This document shows positions 1 through 9,110 of a stretch of 64,000 bases of DNA, in pieces. The DNA is taken from assembly GCA_963748485.1 (NCBI GenBank), contig CAVVJF010000022.1, positions 472,933 to 536,932 on the forward strand, written 5' to 3'. Below the pieces are notes generated by a model, which was given only the letters and a program-made list of their open reading frames with translations, did not search any database and was not told the origin of the DNA. Each line of letters starts with the position of its first letter. Within the stretch, counting starts at the first letter, position 1. Source of the stretch: DASRWT01 sp963748485 (GTDB taxonomy: Bacteria > Methylomirabilota > Methylomirabilia > Rokubacteriales > CSP1-6). The position numbers were made by a program, and so were the translations under genes.

Positions 1-3
1 GCC

Positions 4-762
4 TTACCCTCTCCCCACGAAGGGCATCTTCGTGGCCATGATGGTCATGAACTGCACGTTGGTATCCAGCGGCAGCCTGGCCATGGCCAGGACGGCGTCG
101 GCCACGTGCTTCACGTCGAAGAGTGGCTCCGGCGCGACCGTCCCATTGGCCTGCGGCACGCCCTGGGCCATGCGCGCGGCCAGCGGCGTCAGCGCATTCC
201 CGATGTCAATCTGACCGCACGCGATGTCGTACTTGCGCCCGTCCAGCGACGTGGACTTGGTGAGGCCCGTGATGGCGTGTTTGGTGGACGTGTAGGCGAC
301 CGAATTGGGGCGGGGAGCGTGCGCGGAGATGGAGCCGTTGTTGATGATGCGGCCGCCGCGCGGTGTCTGGTCCTTCATGATCTTGATCGCTTCCTGCGTG
401 CAGATGAACGAGCCGGTGAGGTTGGTGTCCACCACCGCCTTCCACTGCTCGAACGTGAGGTCTTCCATGGGGATGGCGGGCGCGCCGATGCCAGCGTTGT
501 TGAAGAGGAGGTCGAGGCGGCCGAAGGCCTCCTTCGTGCGCGCGAAGAGGTTCCGGATGGAGCCTGGGTCCGCCACGTCCGTCGGCACCACGAGGGCACG
601 CGACTTCGCCGCCCCCGCCGCCTGCGCCACTCGCTCCAGCTGATCCTTGCGCCGTCCGGCCAGCGCGACGTGATAACCCTCGGCGAGCAGCGCCAGCGCC
701 GAGGCCTCACCGATGCCGCTGCCCGCGCCCGTCACGATCGCGACCTTCTTCACGTCAGCCAT
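4..762 (-). CDS. SDR family NAD(P)-dependent oxidoreductase
   Basis: This is a classical short-chain dehydrogenase of 252 residues, the usual length. The nucleotide-binding motif TGAGSGIG is at residues 11-18, NNAG at 88-91, the catalytic serine is near 144-146, and Tyr157/Lys161 form the YxxxK motif. It should oxidise or reduce an alcohol/carbonyl substrate in the cytoplasm; the substrate cannot be read from the sequence. The start is the first Met, with GGAGA about 7 nt upstream. The next gene upstream on the same strand is an enolase-superfamily enzyme, separated by 29 nt, so the two are probably cotranscribed in a small catabolic unit. Confidence 0.9.
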   Translation of the reverse strand: MADVKKVAIVTGAGSGIGEASALALLAEGYHVALAGRRKDQLERVAQAAGAAKSRALVVPTDVADPGSIRNLFARTKEAFGRLDLLFNNAGIGAPAIPMEDLTFEQWKAVVDTNLTGSFICTQEAIKIMKDQTPRGGRIINNGSISAHAPRPNSVAYTSTKHAITGLTKSTSLDGRKYDIACGQIDIGNALTPLAARMAQGVPQANGTVAPEPLFDVKHVADAVLAMARLPLDTNVQFMTIMATKMPFVGRG

Positions 763-791
763 GAATCCGTCTCCTTTGTGTCAGGGTGTCG

Positions 792-1880
792 TCAGGCGAT
801 CTGGTAGCGCTTCATCGCCGCGGGGTCAAACTCGAGCCCGAAGCCGGGCCTCGGCCGGACCACGATCTGGCCGTCCACCAGGGCGGGCGTCTCCTTGAAC
901 AGCTCGAGCGTCCAGGGCATGTATTCCACGGTCAGTCCGTTGGGGATGGCGGCGATCAGGTGCACGTGAAACTCCGGGATGAGGTGGCTCACCACCGGCA
1001 GGTTGAAGGCCTCCGCCATGCCCGCGATCTTCATCCACTGGGTGACGCCGCCCGCCCGCAGGAGGTCGATCATCACGATGTCGATGGAGCGGTGCTCCAG
1101 CATGTGACGGAACGGCACGATGCCGTAGTGATACTCGCCGGCGGCGATGGGAGTGATCAGCTTGTCGGCCACGCGGGCCAGGCCGGGGAAATCGTCATGG
1201 GCGACGGGATCTTCCAACCAGAAGAGCTGATAGGGCTCGATGCGATGCCCGATCTCGATGGCCTGGTTCACGCTCCAGAGCTGATTGATGTCGCACATGA
1301 GGTCCACGTCGGGCCCGATGGACTGGCGCATCACGCGCACGCGCTCGATCGACTCGGCGGCGGTGGCCTCGCTCCCGCACTGCATCTTCATCTGGCGAAA
1401 GCCCATCTTCACGAGGCGCGGACCCTCCTCGGCCAGGTACTTGATGGGGTGCGGCCGCATGAGGGCGCCGCTCGCGTACGTCGGCGCACGGTCGCGCAGC
1501 CCGCCCAGGAGTGCGCACACCGACTGGCCGACCGCCTTGCCCTTGAGATCCCAGCACGCGATGTCCACGGCGGACAGGGCCAGCGAGTAGATGCCGCCCG
1601 GGCCGGCATGGCTGGCCGCGCGGCGGCACTTGGCCGTGATGGCCTCGACACGGGTCGGGTCCTCGCCCACGGTCAGCCCGGCGAGGGTGTCCACCGCCGA
1701 CTTGAGCGCCGGCGTCAGCGCACCGCCGAAGAAGGTGAGCCCGACGCCCACGGCGCCGTCGTCGGTGCCCAGCTCGAGCGTGACGAACTCGCGCGTGTCG
1801 GTGGATGGGGGAAGCCCGACGATCAACGGGTTGGACGCCGGGGTGCGGAGGACGCGCGTCATGACGTGGGTGATCTTCAT
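792..1880 (-). CDS. Mandelate racemase/muconate lactonizing enzyme family protein
   Basis: This 362-residue protein has the enolase-superfamily layout, with an N-terminal capping domain and a C-terminal barrel. Metal ligands are visible as Asp197 (CDIN), Glu223 (LEDP) and Glu249 (AAGE), and the general base His299 lies in VVSH. The KxK motif is reduced to one lysine, Lys165, with Gln at position 167. Such enzymes racemise, dehydrate or cycloisomerise carboxylate substrates after proton abstraction; acid-sugar dehydratases are the closest guess. It is probably cotranscribed with the downstream SDR. A leaderless-type promoter for the divergent YbaK-like gene lies just beyond its start. Confidence 0.88.
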   Translation of the reverse strand: MKITHVMTRVLRTPASNPLIVGLPPSTDTREFVTLELGTDDGAVGVGLTFFGGALTPALKSAVDTLAGLTVGEDPTRVEAITAKCRRAASHAGPGGIYSLALSAVDIACWDLKGKAVGQSVCALLGGLRDRAPTYASGALMRPHPIKYLAEEGPRLVKMGFRQMKMQCGSEATAAESIERVRVMRQSIGPDVDLMCDINQLWSVNQAIEIGHRIEPYQLFWLEDPVAHDDFPGLARVADKLITPIAAGEYHYGIVPFRHMLEHRSIDIVMIDLLRAGGVTQWMKIAGMAEAFNLPVVSHLIPEFHVHLIAAIPNGLTVEYMPWTLELFKETPALVDGQIVVRPRPGFGLEFDPAAMKRYQIA

Positions 1881-1909
1881 GGAGTCTCCAATGGCCGGGA
1901 GTGGGCGTC

Positions 1910-1915
1910 TATACT
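1910..1915 (+). promoter_or_regulatory. -10 box (TATACT) of a leaderless promoter
   Basis: TATACT ends 7 nt before the ATG at 1923, so transcription should begin at or next to the start codon. No Shine-Dalgarno sequence is present in between. No good -35 box is visible. The same arrangement recurs at several other genes in this window. Confidence 0.45.
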
Positions 1916-1922
1916 ACCGCGG

Positions 1923-2393
1923 ATGGCCACCGCGGTGACGGAGCGGCTCGAGCAGTGGCTGACGGCGGAGGGCGCGCGCTTCCGCCTGCTCGAGCACGCC
2001 CCGGTGTTCACCAGCGCGGAGGCGGCGCAGGTGCGCGGCACGCCCATCGAGTCCGGCGCCAAGGCGCTGGTGCTCCTTGCCGCCGACGCGCCCGTGCACG
2101 TGGTGCTGCCGGGCAGCCGCCGCGTCGACAACGCCAAGGTGCGCGCCATCCTCGGCACGCGCACGCTGCGCTTCGCCACGCCGGAGGAGCTGCTCGCGCT
2201 CACCGGATGCGCGCCGGGCGCGGTGCCGCCCTTCGGCAACCTCTTCGGTCTGCCGGTGCTCGTGGACGAGGCGCTCGCCGCCCGCGACGAGATCGCCTTC
2301 AACGCGGGCAGCAATACCACGTCGATCGTGATGTCCTGCGCCGACTTCCTGCGCCTCTCCGGCGCCCGCGTTCACCCCCTGTCGAAGGACTGA
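1923..2393 (+). CDS. YbaK/EbsC (ProX-like) aminoacyl-tRNA deacylase
   Basis: This 156-residue protein matches the YbaK/aminoacyl-tRNA deacylase domain, the single-domain trans-editing enzymes that remove mischarged amino acids such as Ala or Cys from tRNAPro. Typical features are the N-terminal helix followed by RFRLLEHAPVFTSAEAA, GAKALVLLA with the conserved lysine near residue 44, and the glycine-rich GAVPPFGNLFGLPV loop. The reading frame is open far upstream, but the upstream part is antisense to the enolase gene. The ATG at 1923 is supported by domain length and by a -10 box 7 nt upstream. An acyl-CoA dehydrogenase follows after 11 nt, on the same strand. Confidence 0.85.
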   Translation: MATAVTERLEQWLTAEGARFRLLEHAPVFTSAEAAQVRGTPIESGAKALVLLAADAPVHVVLPGSRRVDNAKVRAILGTRTLRFATPEELLALTGCAPGAVPPFGNLFGLPVLVDEALAARDEIAFNAGSNTTSIVMSCADFLRLSGARVHPLSKD

Positions 2394-2404
2394 GGGAGCC
2401 GACC

Positions 2405-3595
2405 ATGGACTTCCAGTACACGCCCGAGCAGGAGACGTTCCGGCGCGAACTGCGCGGCTGGCTCGCCGCCAATCTGCCGCGCGAGCTCTGCGTGGACGAT
2501 CCGACCGACGAGCGCGTGGCGCCGGATCGCGCCACCTTTGAGCGCCGCGTCGAGTGGCAGCGCCTCATGTACAAGGCCGGCTGGGTGGGTATCTCCTGGC
2601 CGAAGGAGTACGGCGGGCGCGGCGCCACCCTGATGGAGCAGATCATCTACGACGAGGAGTGCTTCCGCGTCCGCGCGCCCGTGCTCCCCGGGTATTCCGG
2701 CATCGGGATGATCGGGCCCACCCTGATCGAGGTGGGGACCGAGGCGCAGAAGAAGCGTTTCGTCCCGCGCATCCTCACCGCCGAGGACATCTGGTGCCAG
2801 GGCTTTTCCGAGCCGGGCGCGGGGTCCGACCTGGCGGGCCTCTCCACCCGCGCCGTCGACAAGGGCGACCACTTCCTCGTCAACGGGCAGAAGGTGTGGA
2901 CCTCGGGCGCCCAGTTCGCGGACTGGATTTACCTCCTCGTGCGGACGGACCCGGCCGCGCCCAAGCACAAGGGCATCAGCTATCTCCTCGTGGACATGAA
3001 GACGCCGGGCATCACCGTGCGCCCGCTCGTGCTCATGAACGGGCACCGGCACTTCAACGAGGTGTTCTTCGTGGACGTGAAGGTGCCGAAGGAGCATCTC
3101 GTGGGCCGGCTCAACGCGGGCTGGGGCGTGGCCATGACCACCCTCATGTATGAGCGCAAGGCGGGTGGAGGGCGCGGCCACGACGATCAGATCCGGCGCC
3201 TCGGAGCCCTCGCGCGCGAGGTTGCCGCCGGCGGCGCGCCCGCCTGGGAGAGCCCGCTCGTGCGCCAGCGCTGGGCGCAGCTCGCCATCGAGGCGGCCGC
3301 CTTCAAGTACACGCGCTACCGAAACATCACGCGCCAGCTGCGCGGGGAGCCGCCGGGGCCGGAGGGCTCCATTCTCAAGCTCTTCGGCTCGGAGCTGGGT
3401 GTGCGCATCGCCGACTTCGCGGGCGAGCTGCTCGGCCCGCGCGTGTTGCTCAATCAGCCGACGGGGGACGTCCCCGACAACGCGCGCTGGTACAACAGAG
3501 TCGTCAGCGCGCGGCAATACACGATCGCGGGCGGCACCAGCGAGATCCAGCGCAACATCATCGGCGAGCGGGTGCTGGGACTCCCCAAAGACTAG
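2405..3595 (+). CDS. Acyl-CoA dehydrogenase family protein
   Basis: This 396-residue flavoprotein is the typical length for the family. It has the N-terminal helical domain, a flavin-contacting segment WCQGFSEPGAGSDLAG near residues 137-152, the middle beta domain (VNGQKVWTSGAQFADW), and the C-terminal signature YTIAGGTSEIQRNIIGERVLGLP. It should catalyse alpha,beta-dehydrogenation of an acyl-CoA, passing electrons to ETF. The position of the usual catalytic glutamate has not been assigned, so the substrate is unknown. The start follows GGGAGCCGACC. It is probably cotranscribed with the YbaK-like gene 11 nt upstream. Confidence 0.92.
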   Translation: MDFQYTPEQETFRRELRGWLAANLPRELCVDDPTDERVAPDRATFERRVEWQRLMYKAGWVGISWPKEYGGRGATLMEQIIYDEECFRVRAPVLPGYSGIGMIGPTLIEVGTEAQKKRFVPRILTAEDIWCQGFSEPGAGSDLAGLSTRAVDKGDHFLVNGQKVWTSGAQFADWIYLLVRTDPAAPKHKGISYLLVDMKTPGITVRPLVLMNGHRHFNEVFFVDVKVPKEHLVGRLNAGWGVAMTTLMYERKAGGGRGHDDQIRRLGALAREVAAGGAPAWESPLVRQRWAQLAIEAAAFKYTRYRNITRQLRGEPPGPEGSILKLFGSELGVRIADFAGELLGPRVLLNQPTGDVPDNARWYNRVVSARQYTIAGGTSEIQRNIIGERVLGLPKD

Positions 3596-3606
3596 CCGGG
3601 GAGCTC

Positions 3607-4755
3607 TTATCGCTCCCCGGCGCGCGCGCCCTCGCGGTGAATGGCCTCGCCGGCCAGCGCCATCACGAGCGCGATGCCGGCGGCGAGCGCGGCGAACACC
3701 GCCCACGCCGCCCCGTACGAGTCGCGCGATACCAGCACCATGCCGAACACCGGCGCGCCCACGAGCAGCCCCAGCACGATGGCGCCGAAAGCGACCCCGC
3801 TCAGCAGGCCGGAGCGATGCGGCCCGCCGGCCTCGGCGCTGGCGATGAAGTACACGCCGACCCAGCCGTGGGCGCCGATGCCGGCCACGAACGCCAGCGC
3901 GAATGCGGCGAGCGGCGCCCGAACCGGCGCGAGCGCATAGGCCGCGAACGCGAGCGCGCCGAGCAGGGAGGAGAGCACGAGCCACGGTGTGCGCCGGCCG
4001 CCCAGCCAGCGATCGCTCGCCGCGCCCAGCCCCAGCCGCGCGACGGCGCCGCCGGCCTGGGCCACTGCGACGAGGGCGCCCGCGGCCACCGCACCCCAGC
4101 CGAGCACCTGCACGCCGTAGAGGGGTAGATACGCAAGCACGGCGGACTGGAGCATGCCCAGCGCCACGCCGGTCGCGAAGAAGACGAGCAGCGCCGGCCG
4201 CATCAGCCAAAACCAGGCGTCGTCGTCTGCCGCTCCCGGCGCCACGGTTCCGCCGCGGGCGGCGGCGAGCGGGGCCAGCGGGCGCCACGAGGTGAGCGCG
4301 GGCGCGGCGATGACCAGCGCGCAGGTCGCGACAGCGGCGCGCCAGCCGAGAAGCGCGGCGATGGGGGGCAGTACGAGGGCGGAGATCACGCCGCCCACCG
4401 TGAGGCCCATCTGTTTGATGCCCATCGCGATACCGCGCTCGCGCACGGGAAAGAGATCCACGATCGCCTTGCCGAGCACGGGGTTCACCACACTCCAGCC
4501 GGCGCCCGCCACCACCAGACACGCAAGGAAGAGCCAGAAGAGCGGCGCCGCGGCGGCGAGCGCGAGCCCGGCAGCGGCCAGCGCGAGGCCGCCCAGAAAC
4601 GTGGGCCGCACGCCCAGCCGATCCGCGAGGTGGCCCGCGGGCAGGGAGAAGAAAAGGCCGGGCAGGTAGACGCAGGGGACGATGAAGGCGACGTCCAGGC
4701 GCGAGAGCTGAAAGCCCTCGACGAGGCTCGGCGTGAGCGGCGAGACACCGAGCAT
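3607..4755 (-). CDS. MFS transporter, true N-terminus unresolved
   Basis: This is a major facilitator superfamily permease with about 11-12 hydrophobic segments, the cytoplasmic loop HLADRLGVRPT after the second helix, and a second half starting near FWLMRPALL. The only ATG in frame (4755) falls in the middle of helix 1. The frame stays open to about 4902 and encodes WPLLALLTTAYGLGAFG just before that Met, clearly the rest of helix 1. No ATG, GTG or TTG occurs in that extension, only CTG at 4791 and 4770. The gene follows the dienelactone hydrolase gene closely or overlaps its end. Substrate unknown. Confidence 0.82.
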   Translation of the reverse strand: MLGVSPLTPSLVEGFQLSRLDVAFIVPCVYLPGLFFSLPAGHLADRLGVRPTFLGGLALAAAGLALAAAAPLFWLFLACLVVAGAGWSVVNPVLGKAIVDLFPVRERGIAMGIKQMGLTVGGVISALVLPPIAALLGWRAAVATCALVIAAPALTSWRPLAPLAAARGGTVAPGAADDDAWFWLMRPALLVFFATGVALGMLQSAVLAYLPLYGVQVLGWGAVAAGALVAVAQAGGAVARLGLGAASDRWLGGRRTPWLVLSSLLGALAFAAYALAPVRAPLAAFALAFVAGIGAHGWVGVYFIASAEAGGPHRSGLLSGVAFGAIVLGLLVGAPVFGMVLVSRDSYGAAWAVFAALAAGIALVMALAGEAIHREGARAGER

Positions 4756-4861
4756 GCCGAACGCGCCCAGCCCATAGGCGGTGGTGAGCAGGGCGAGGAG
4801 CGGCCAGCGGCGCGCCTCCCCGGCGGAGGCGCGCGACGCGGCGGCGGCAGTTGAGGCCGTG

Positions 4862-5641
4862 CTAGGCGGCCTTGCGCGTGTTGCGGCCGACGAAGTCCTT
4901 CACACGGCGCCAGGCATCGGCGGAGGCATCCGCGAACTCGGTCTGCTTGCGGTCGAAGAAGCTGTGCGGCGCGCCGGCATACACGGTGGCCTCGTGCGCG
5001 ATCTTGTTCTTCTTGCACGCGGCATCGAACTCCGCGACGGCCTCCGGCGGGATGCCCTCGTCGGCGCCGCCGAAGAGGGAGAGCACGGGCGCCTTGTACT
5101 GCGGGACCGCGTCGATCGGCCTGGGCCGATCGGGCCAGCGCTTGAGGCCGAGCGGCCAGCCGTAGAAGCCGATCACGCCCGAGTAGCCGAGGCCGCTCGC
5201 CGCCTGGAGATAGGAGAGCGCGCCCCCGAAGCAGAAGCCCACGGAGAAGACGGAGCGAACGGCGCCGCCCTCCTTGCCCTTGAGATAGGCCACCGCGGCC
5301 GCGATATCGGCCTGCAGCGTCTCCGGCTTGGTCAGCGGGACCTGGCTCATGAAGTCGAACTTGTCGCTGCGGTCGTCGGACGGCGCGGTACGGGCGAAGA
5401 AGTCGATGGCCACCGCGTCCACGCCGGACTCGGCGAAGCGCAGGGCGAGCTCCTTGTAATACTGGTGGATCCCCCGTACGTCGGGGATCACGACCATGCC
5501 CGCGCCCGTGGGGCTTGTCGCCCGCGCGGCGTAGGCCATGAACTTGGTGCCATCGGCCGAGGTCAGCTTGAGGTCACGCGCGTCGGTCGCCCCGCCGAAG
5601 ATCGGCGGGATCGGCGGCCGGGAATCCAGATCGAAGCACAT
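4862..5641 (-). CDS. Dienelactone hydrolase family protein
   Basis: This is an alpha/beta hydrolase of 259 residues with a Cys-Asp-His triad: Cys137 in GFCFGG, Asp194 in FGGADEG and His226 in GAPHSFFD. The family includes carboxymethylenebutenolidase, which opens dienelactones in chloroaromatic and aromatic degradation, though many members act on other lactones or esters. No signal peptide is visible, so it is cytoplasmic. The gene is 12 nt downstream of the N-acyl-D-amino-acid deacylase gene on the same strand and is followed by the MFS gene, suggesting a three-gene catabolic operon. Confidence 0.9.
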   Translation of the reverse strand: MCFDLDSRPPIPPIFGGATDARDLKLTSADGTKFMAYAARATSPTGAGMVVIPDVRGIHQYYKELALRFAESGVDAVAIDFFARTAPSDDRSDKFDFMSQVPLTKPETLQADIAAAVAYLKGKEGGAVRSVFSVGFCFGGALSYLQAASGLGYSGVIGFYGWPLGLKRWPDRPRPIDAVPQYKAPVLSLFGGADEGIPPEAVAEFDAACKKNKIAHEATVYAGAPHSFFDRKQTEFADASADAWRRVKDFVGRNTRKAA

Positions 5642-5653
5642 GGCGTCCTCTCC

Positions 5654-7366
5654 TTACACGCGCGCGAGCGGCCCGCGCAGCAGGCGGCCGGGGAGCGCGC
5701 CCGTGTGCTTGCCGTCGCGGAGCAGGATCTCGCCGTTGACCACGGTGGCGGCGATGCCGCGGCAGCGCTGGATGAGGCGGCGCGCCCCCGCGGGGAGATC
5801 GTTCACGACCTCGGGCATCTCGGCGGCGATGGTGTCCGGATCGAAGACCACGAAGTCGGCGGCCATGCCCTCGCGGACGAGACCGCGGTCCGAGAAGCCC
5901 CACATGGTGGCGGTGTCGAACGTGAGCATGCGCACCGCCTCTTCCAGTGTGAGGGCCTGCTTCTCCCGCACCCAGTGGGCGAGGAGATGCGTCTGGAGCG
6001 AGGCGTCCATTAACTGTGATACATGCGCGCCAGAGTCCGAAAATGTGACGACCGTGCGCGGGTTCTTGATCAGCTCGAGCGCGATCTCCTGGTTCTCGTT
6101 GGCGATGGGCTGGAGGAAGAACACCTCCATGTCCGTCTCGAGGCCGAGGTCGATCATGGCCTCCACGGGATCGACGCCGCGCTGCTGGGCGATCTCCGCC
6201 ACCGAGCGATGCTTCCCGTGTACGCTTTCCATGACGTGGATCCACTCGTACACCGCGGGCCGCGCCTCGGTGCCGATGGCCTTGCGGTCTTCGCGCTCCT
6301 TCGCCGCCGCCACCAGCTTCTTCCGCAGCTCGGGATCGCGCAGGCGTCGCTTCTGCTCGTCCAGCGGCAGCGCGCGCAGCTCGCGCCACACCGGCAGGCG
6401 ATCGAACGGCAGCTGGGTCTTGTAGGAGAGCACCGCGGACAGCGCGCGGCTGTGCACCTGCGCGGTCATGCGCCCGCCCTGGGCGGCGGTGTCCTCGAGC
6501 AGCTTCACGTACGCCTTGTAGGCTTCGGGCGCGTCGCGACGGCTGAAGAGCCCAAACGTGACGGGCCGGCCCGTCTCGACGGCCAGCTCGCGCAGGCGGC
6601 GGTGATAGTCGGCGATACCCGGATTGTTGGCGTCGCGGTCCACGCCCTCGCCGGCCAGCTCGAAGATGCCGGCGTTCATGTCGCCCATGACGCCCACGAG
6701 CCGCCGCACTTCGTCCCACGAGGCCATGCGACTGGCCACGGGCCGACGGTCCGGCGTTTCATGACTGGGAGATCTGGACGTCGTGAAGCCGATGGCGCCG
6801 GCCCGGAGGCCGCTGCGCAGCTCGGCCGACATTGCCTGTAGATCATCCTCGCTCGCCGCTTGCTCGAACGCGCGCTCGCCCATCACGTAGGTGCGCAGCG
6901 CGGAGTGCCCCATGTAGCCGGAGTAGTTGATGCCCTTGGGGAGCCCGTCGACCACGTCGAGGAACTCGGCGAAGGTCTTCCACTTCCAGTCGATGCCCGC
7001 TTCCATCGCCTCGAGGGAGATGTCCTCAGCACGCTGGAGGTTTCGGATCACGAGATGACGGTCTTCCTTGGCGCACGGCGCGAGCGTGAAGCCGCAGTTA
7101 CCCATGACCACGGTGGTGATGCCGTGCCAGCAGGAGCAGGTCCCGAGCGGATCCCAGAACACCTGGGCGTCCATGTGGGTGTGGCCGTCGACGAAGCCGG
7201 GGGCCACCACATGGCCCTCGGCGTCCAGGACCTCCTTGGCCGATTCACGTATGCGACCGATGGCGGCGATCTTCCCGCCCATGACGCCCACATCTGCGCG
7301 ATATCTCGGGCGTCCGGACCCGTCCACCACCCAGCCGTTCTTGATCAGGAGGTCGTAGGCCATCAT
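5654..7366 (-). CDS. N-acyl-D-amino-acid deacylase family amidohydrolase
   Basis: This amidohydrolase of about 570 residues has the metal-binding GHTHMD near residues 60-65, the cysteine ligand in MGNCGF near 90, further histidines in QVHSRAL and WIHVMESVHGKHR, and the catalytic aspartate in SDSGAHV. This combination is characteristic of D-aminoacylase/dihydroorotase-like enzymes that hydrolyse N-acyl-D-amino acids. Two adjacent ATGs (7366 and 7363) are possible; GAGGAG lies 3 and 6 nt upstream respectively, so the second may be preferred. It leads a cluster with a dienelactone hydrolase and an MFS permease. The actual substrate may differ from the family name. Confidence 0.9.
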   Translation of the reverse strand: MMAYDLLIKNGWVVDGSGRPRYRADVGVMGGKIAAIGRIRESAKEVLDAEGHVVAPGFVDGHTHMDAQVFWDPLGTCSCWHGITTVVMGNCGFTLAPCAKEDRHLVIRNLQRAEDISLEAMEAGIDWKWKTFAEFLDVVDGLPKGINYSGYMGHSALRTYVMGERAFEQAASEDDLQAMSAELRSGLRAGAIGFTTSRSPSHETPDRRPVASRMASWDEVRRLVGVMGDMNAGIFELAGEGVDRDANNPGIADYHRRLRELAVETGRPVTFGLFSRRDAPEAYKAYVKLLEDTAAQGGRMTAQVHSRALSAVLSYKTQLPFDRLPVWRELRALPLDEQKRRLRDPELRKKLVAAAKEREDRKAIGTEARPAVYEWIHVMESVHGKHRSVAEIAQQRGVDPVEAMIDLGLETDMEVFFLQPIANENQEIALELIKNPRTVVTFSDSGAHVSQLMDASLQTHLLAHWVREKQALTLEEAVRMLTFDTATMWGFSDRGLVREGMAADFVVFDPDTIAAEMPEVVNDLPAGARRLIQRCRGIAATVVNGEILLRDGKHTGALPGRLLRGPLARV

Positions 7367-7469
7367 CCGCTCCTCTTCGATGCGGGGTGCACCGCTCGAT
7401 CGTGGCGCCATGGTACCAAAGCCCCCGCCCGCTTCTCCAGACACGTTTTCTGGTACGCTTGCCCGCGCG

Positions 7470-8474
7470 ATGGATCTGGGAATCTTCGACCATCTCGACC
7501 GGCGCGACGTGTCCGTGTCCGAGCATTACGAGAGCCGCCTGCGGCTGCTCGAGAAATACGACGCGGCGGGCTTCTACTCGTATCACCTCGCCGAGCACCA
7601 CGCGACGCCGCTCGGATTGGCACCCGTGCCCGGCATCTTCCTCGCCGCCGCGACCCAGCGCACGCGTCGCATCCGCCTCGGCCCCTGCGTCTACTGCCTG
7701 CCCCTCTACGATCCGCTGCGGCTGATCGAGGAGGTGTGCATGCTCGACCATCTCTCGCGCGGCCGCTTCGACTTCGGGGTGGGGCGCGGCATCGTGCCCT
7801 ACGAGATGGCGTACTTCGACCTCCATCACCTGGAGACGGAGGAGATCTACGAGGAGGCGCTGGAAGTCATCCTCCAGGGCCTGACCAGCGAGACGCTCGA
7901 TCATCGCGGGGCGCGCTACACGTACAGGAAGGTCCCGATGATCCTGCGCCCCTTCCAGCAGCCGCACCCGCCGCTCTGGTACGGCATGGGCCACGCCGCC
8001 GGCGCCGAATGGGCGGCCATGAACCGCGTGAACGTGATCACCAATAGCCCCGTCGAGCAGTCGCGCCCGCTGTTCGACCGGTATCGTGAGGTGTGGCAGC
8101 GCAAACACGGCGGGGCACTCACAACGCGCATGGGCATGTCGCGCCACGTGGTGGTCGCACGCACGGACGCCGAGGCCGAGGCGCTCGCACGGCCCAACTA
8201 CGCCGCGTGGTACGCGAACCTCACCAAGCTCTGGCGCGACTTCGGCGCGCTGCCCTTCCGCTTCGCGCGCGATTTCGACGAGGCGTGCCAGCGCGGCGTG
8301 GCCATCGCCGGGACACCAGCCCGTGTTCGGGAAGAGATCGAGCGCCAGGTCGCGGCGAGCGGCTGCAACTACTTCGTGTGCCGCGCGATGTTCGGCGAGA
8401 TGCCCGAGGCCGCCGCCGCCGCGTCCATCGATCTCTTCGCCGCCGAGGTGATGCCCCATCTCGCTTCGCTCTGA
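7470..8474 (+). CDS. LLM class flavin-dependent oxidoreductase
   Basis: This 334-residue protein is a luciferase-like monooxygenase with the typical opening MDLGIFDHLD, the LAEHHATP segment near residue 40, the LDHLSRGRFDFGVGRG signature near 91-106, and a WYG motif after the HPPLW strand. It uses FMN or F420. It is transcribed divergently from the deacylase cluster. The ATG at 7470 fits the family start; a possible extended -10 element (TGGTACGCT, 7451-7459) lies 10 nt upstream and no Shine-Dalgarno is visible. A small membrane protein gene follows after 13 nt. Confidence 0.9.
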   Translation: MDLGIFDHLDRRDVSVSEHYESRLRLLEKYDAAGFYSYHLAEHHATPLGLAPVPGIFLAAATQRTRRIRLGPCVYCLPLYDPLRLIEEVCMLDHLSRGRFDFGVGRGIVPYEMAYFDLHHLETEEIYEEALEVILQGLTSETLDHRGARYTYRKVPMILRPFQQPHPPLWYGMGHAAGAEWAAMNRVNVITNSPVEQSRPLFDRYREVWQRKHGGALTTRMGMSRHVVVARTDAEAEALARPNYAAWYANLTKLWRDFGALPFRFARDFDEACQRGVAIAGTPARVREEIERQVAASGCNYFVCRAMFGEMPEAAAAASIDLFAAEVMPHLASL

Positions 8475-8487
8475 GGAGGGCTCCGCC

Positions 8488-9090
8488 ATGCCCGATCCGA
8501 ACGAAGAGGCGCGTCTCCAGTTGTTACTCGCAGAGTACGAGCACCTGAGCGACTCGCTGAAGGAGAACGAGGCGATGGGCGAGCGGCGGCTCCAGTTCCT
8601 CTTCACGCTGGTCACCGCCGCGTTCGGGGGTATCGCCGCCGTGCTCCAGCTGGGGCGGGCCGTCTCGCCGCCTGTGGAGATCGCGGTGTTGGCAAGCTTC
8701 GTGCTCCTGTTCCTATTCGGTCTCGTTACCCTCGAGCGCATCGTGAAGCGAAACATTGCGACGGACGGCTACATCGATGCCCTCAACGCGATCCGCGGGT
8801 ACTTCATCAAGGGCGGCGGCTCGGACGTCTACCGAAGCGCATTCGCCTTCTACGGAGAGGGGCGGAAGGCGCGGCGGCACTTCGGCCCGTTCTCACTCCG
8901 CCCCGGAGGGCTCGCGCAGGGGACGGCGGTGATCAACGCCGTGGTGGCGGGAGCGGCTTGCGGGTTTGTCGCCAGCCTCGGATCACTATCCTCGGGATAC
9001 GGGTTCTGCGCCGCCGCCGCCGGAGGGTTCGCCGCGTGGCTCATGCAGTGGGCGCTCGTGCGGCACCGCTACACGAGCACGCCGCGCTGA
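8488..9090 (+). CDS. Uncharacterised protein with four predicted membrane helices
   Basis: I do not recognise this 200-residue protein. It has a charged N-terminal helix (residues 1-33), two hydrophobic segments at about 36-56 and 62-83, a soluble loop of about 55 residues rich in Arg, Gly and Tyr, then two more hydrophobic stretches at about 142-163 and 168-188. The layout resembles small SLATT-like or DUF-type membrane proteins but no diagnostic motif is present. GAGGAGGGCTCC precedes the ATG. It follows the luciferase-like gene by 13 nt and precedes the CYTH gene by 20 nt. Confidence 0.75.
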   Translation: MPDPNEEARLQLLLAEYEHLSDSLKENEAMGERRLQFLFTLVTAAFGGIAAVLQLGRAVSPPVEIAVLASFVLLFLFGLVTLERIVKRNIATDGYIDALNAIRGYFIKGGGSDVYRSAFAFYGEGRKARRHFGPFSLRPGGLAQGTAVINAVVAGAACGFVASLGSLSSGYGFCAAAAGGFAAWLMQWALVRHRYTSTPR

Positions 9091-9110
9091 GCGGCGACTG
9101 GACGACCGGC

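Noticed and set aside
786..1922. N-terminal extension of the YbaK-like protein
   Set aside because: The extension is antisense to the enolase-superfamily gene and the ATG at 1923 gives the normal domain length with a promoter just upstream.
2372..4522. Long open frame on the minus strand across the acyl-CoA dehydrogenase and MFS genes
   Set aside because: It is antisense to one gene and frame-shifted relative to the other, with Arg/Ala/Gly-rich content and no motif.
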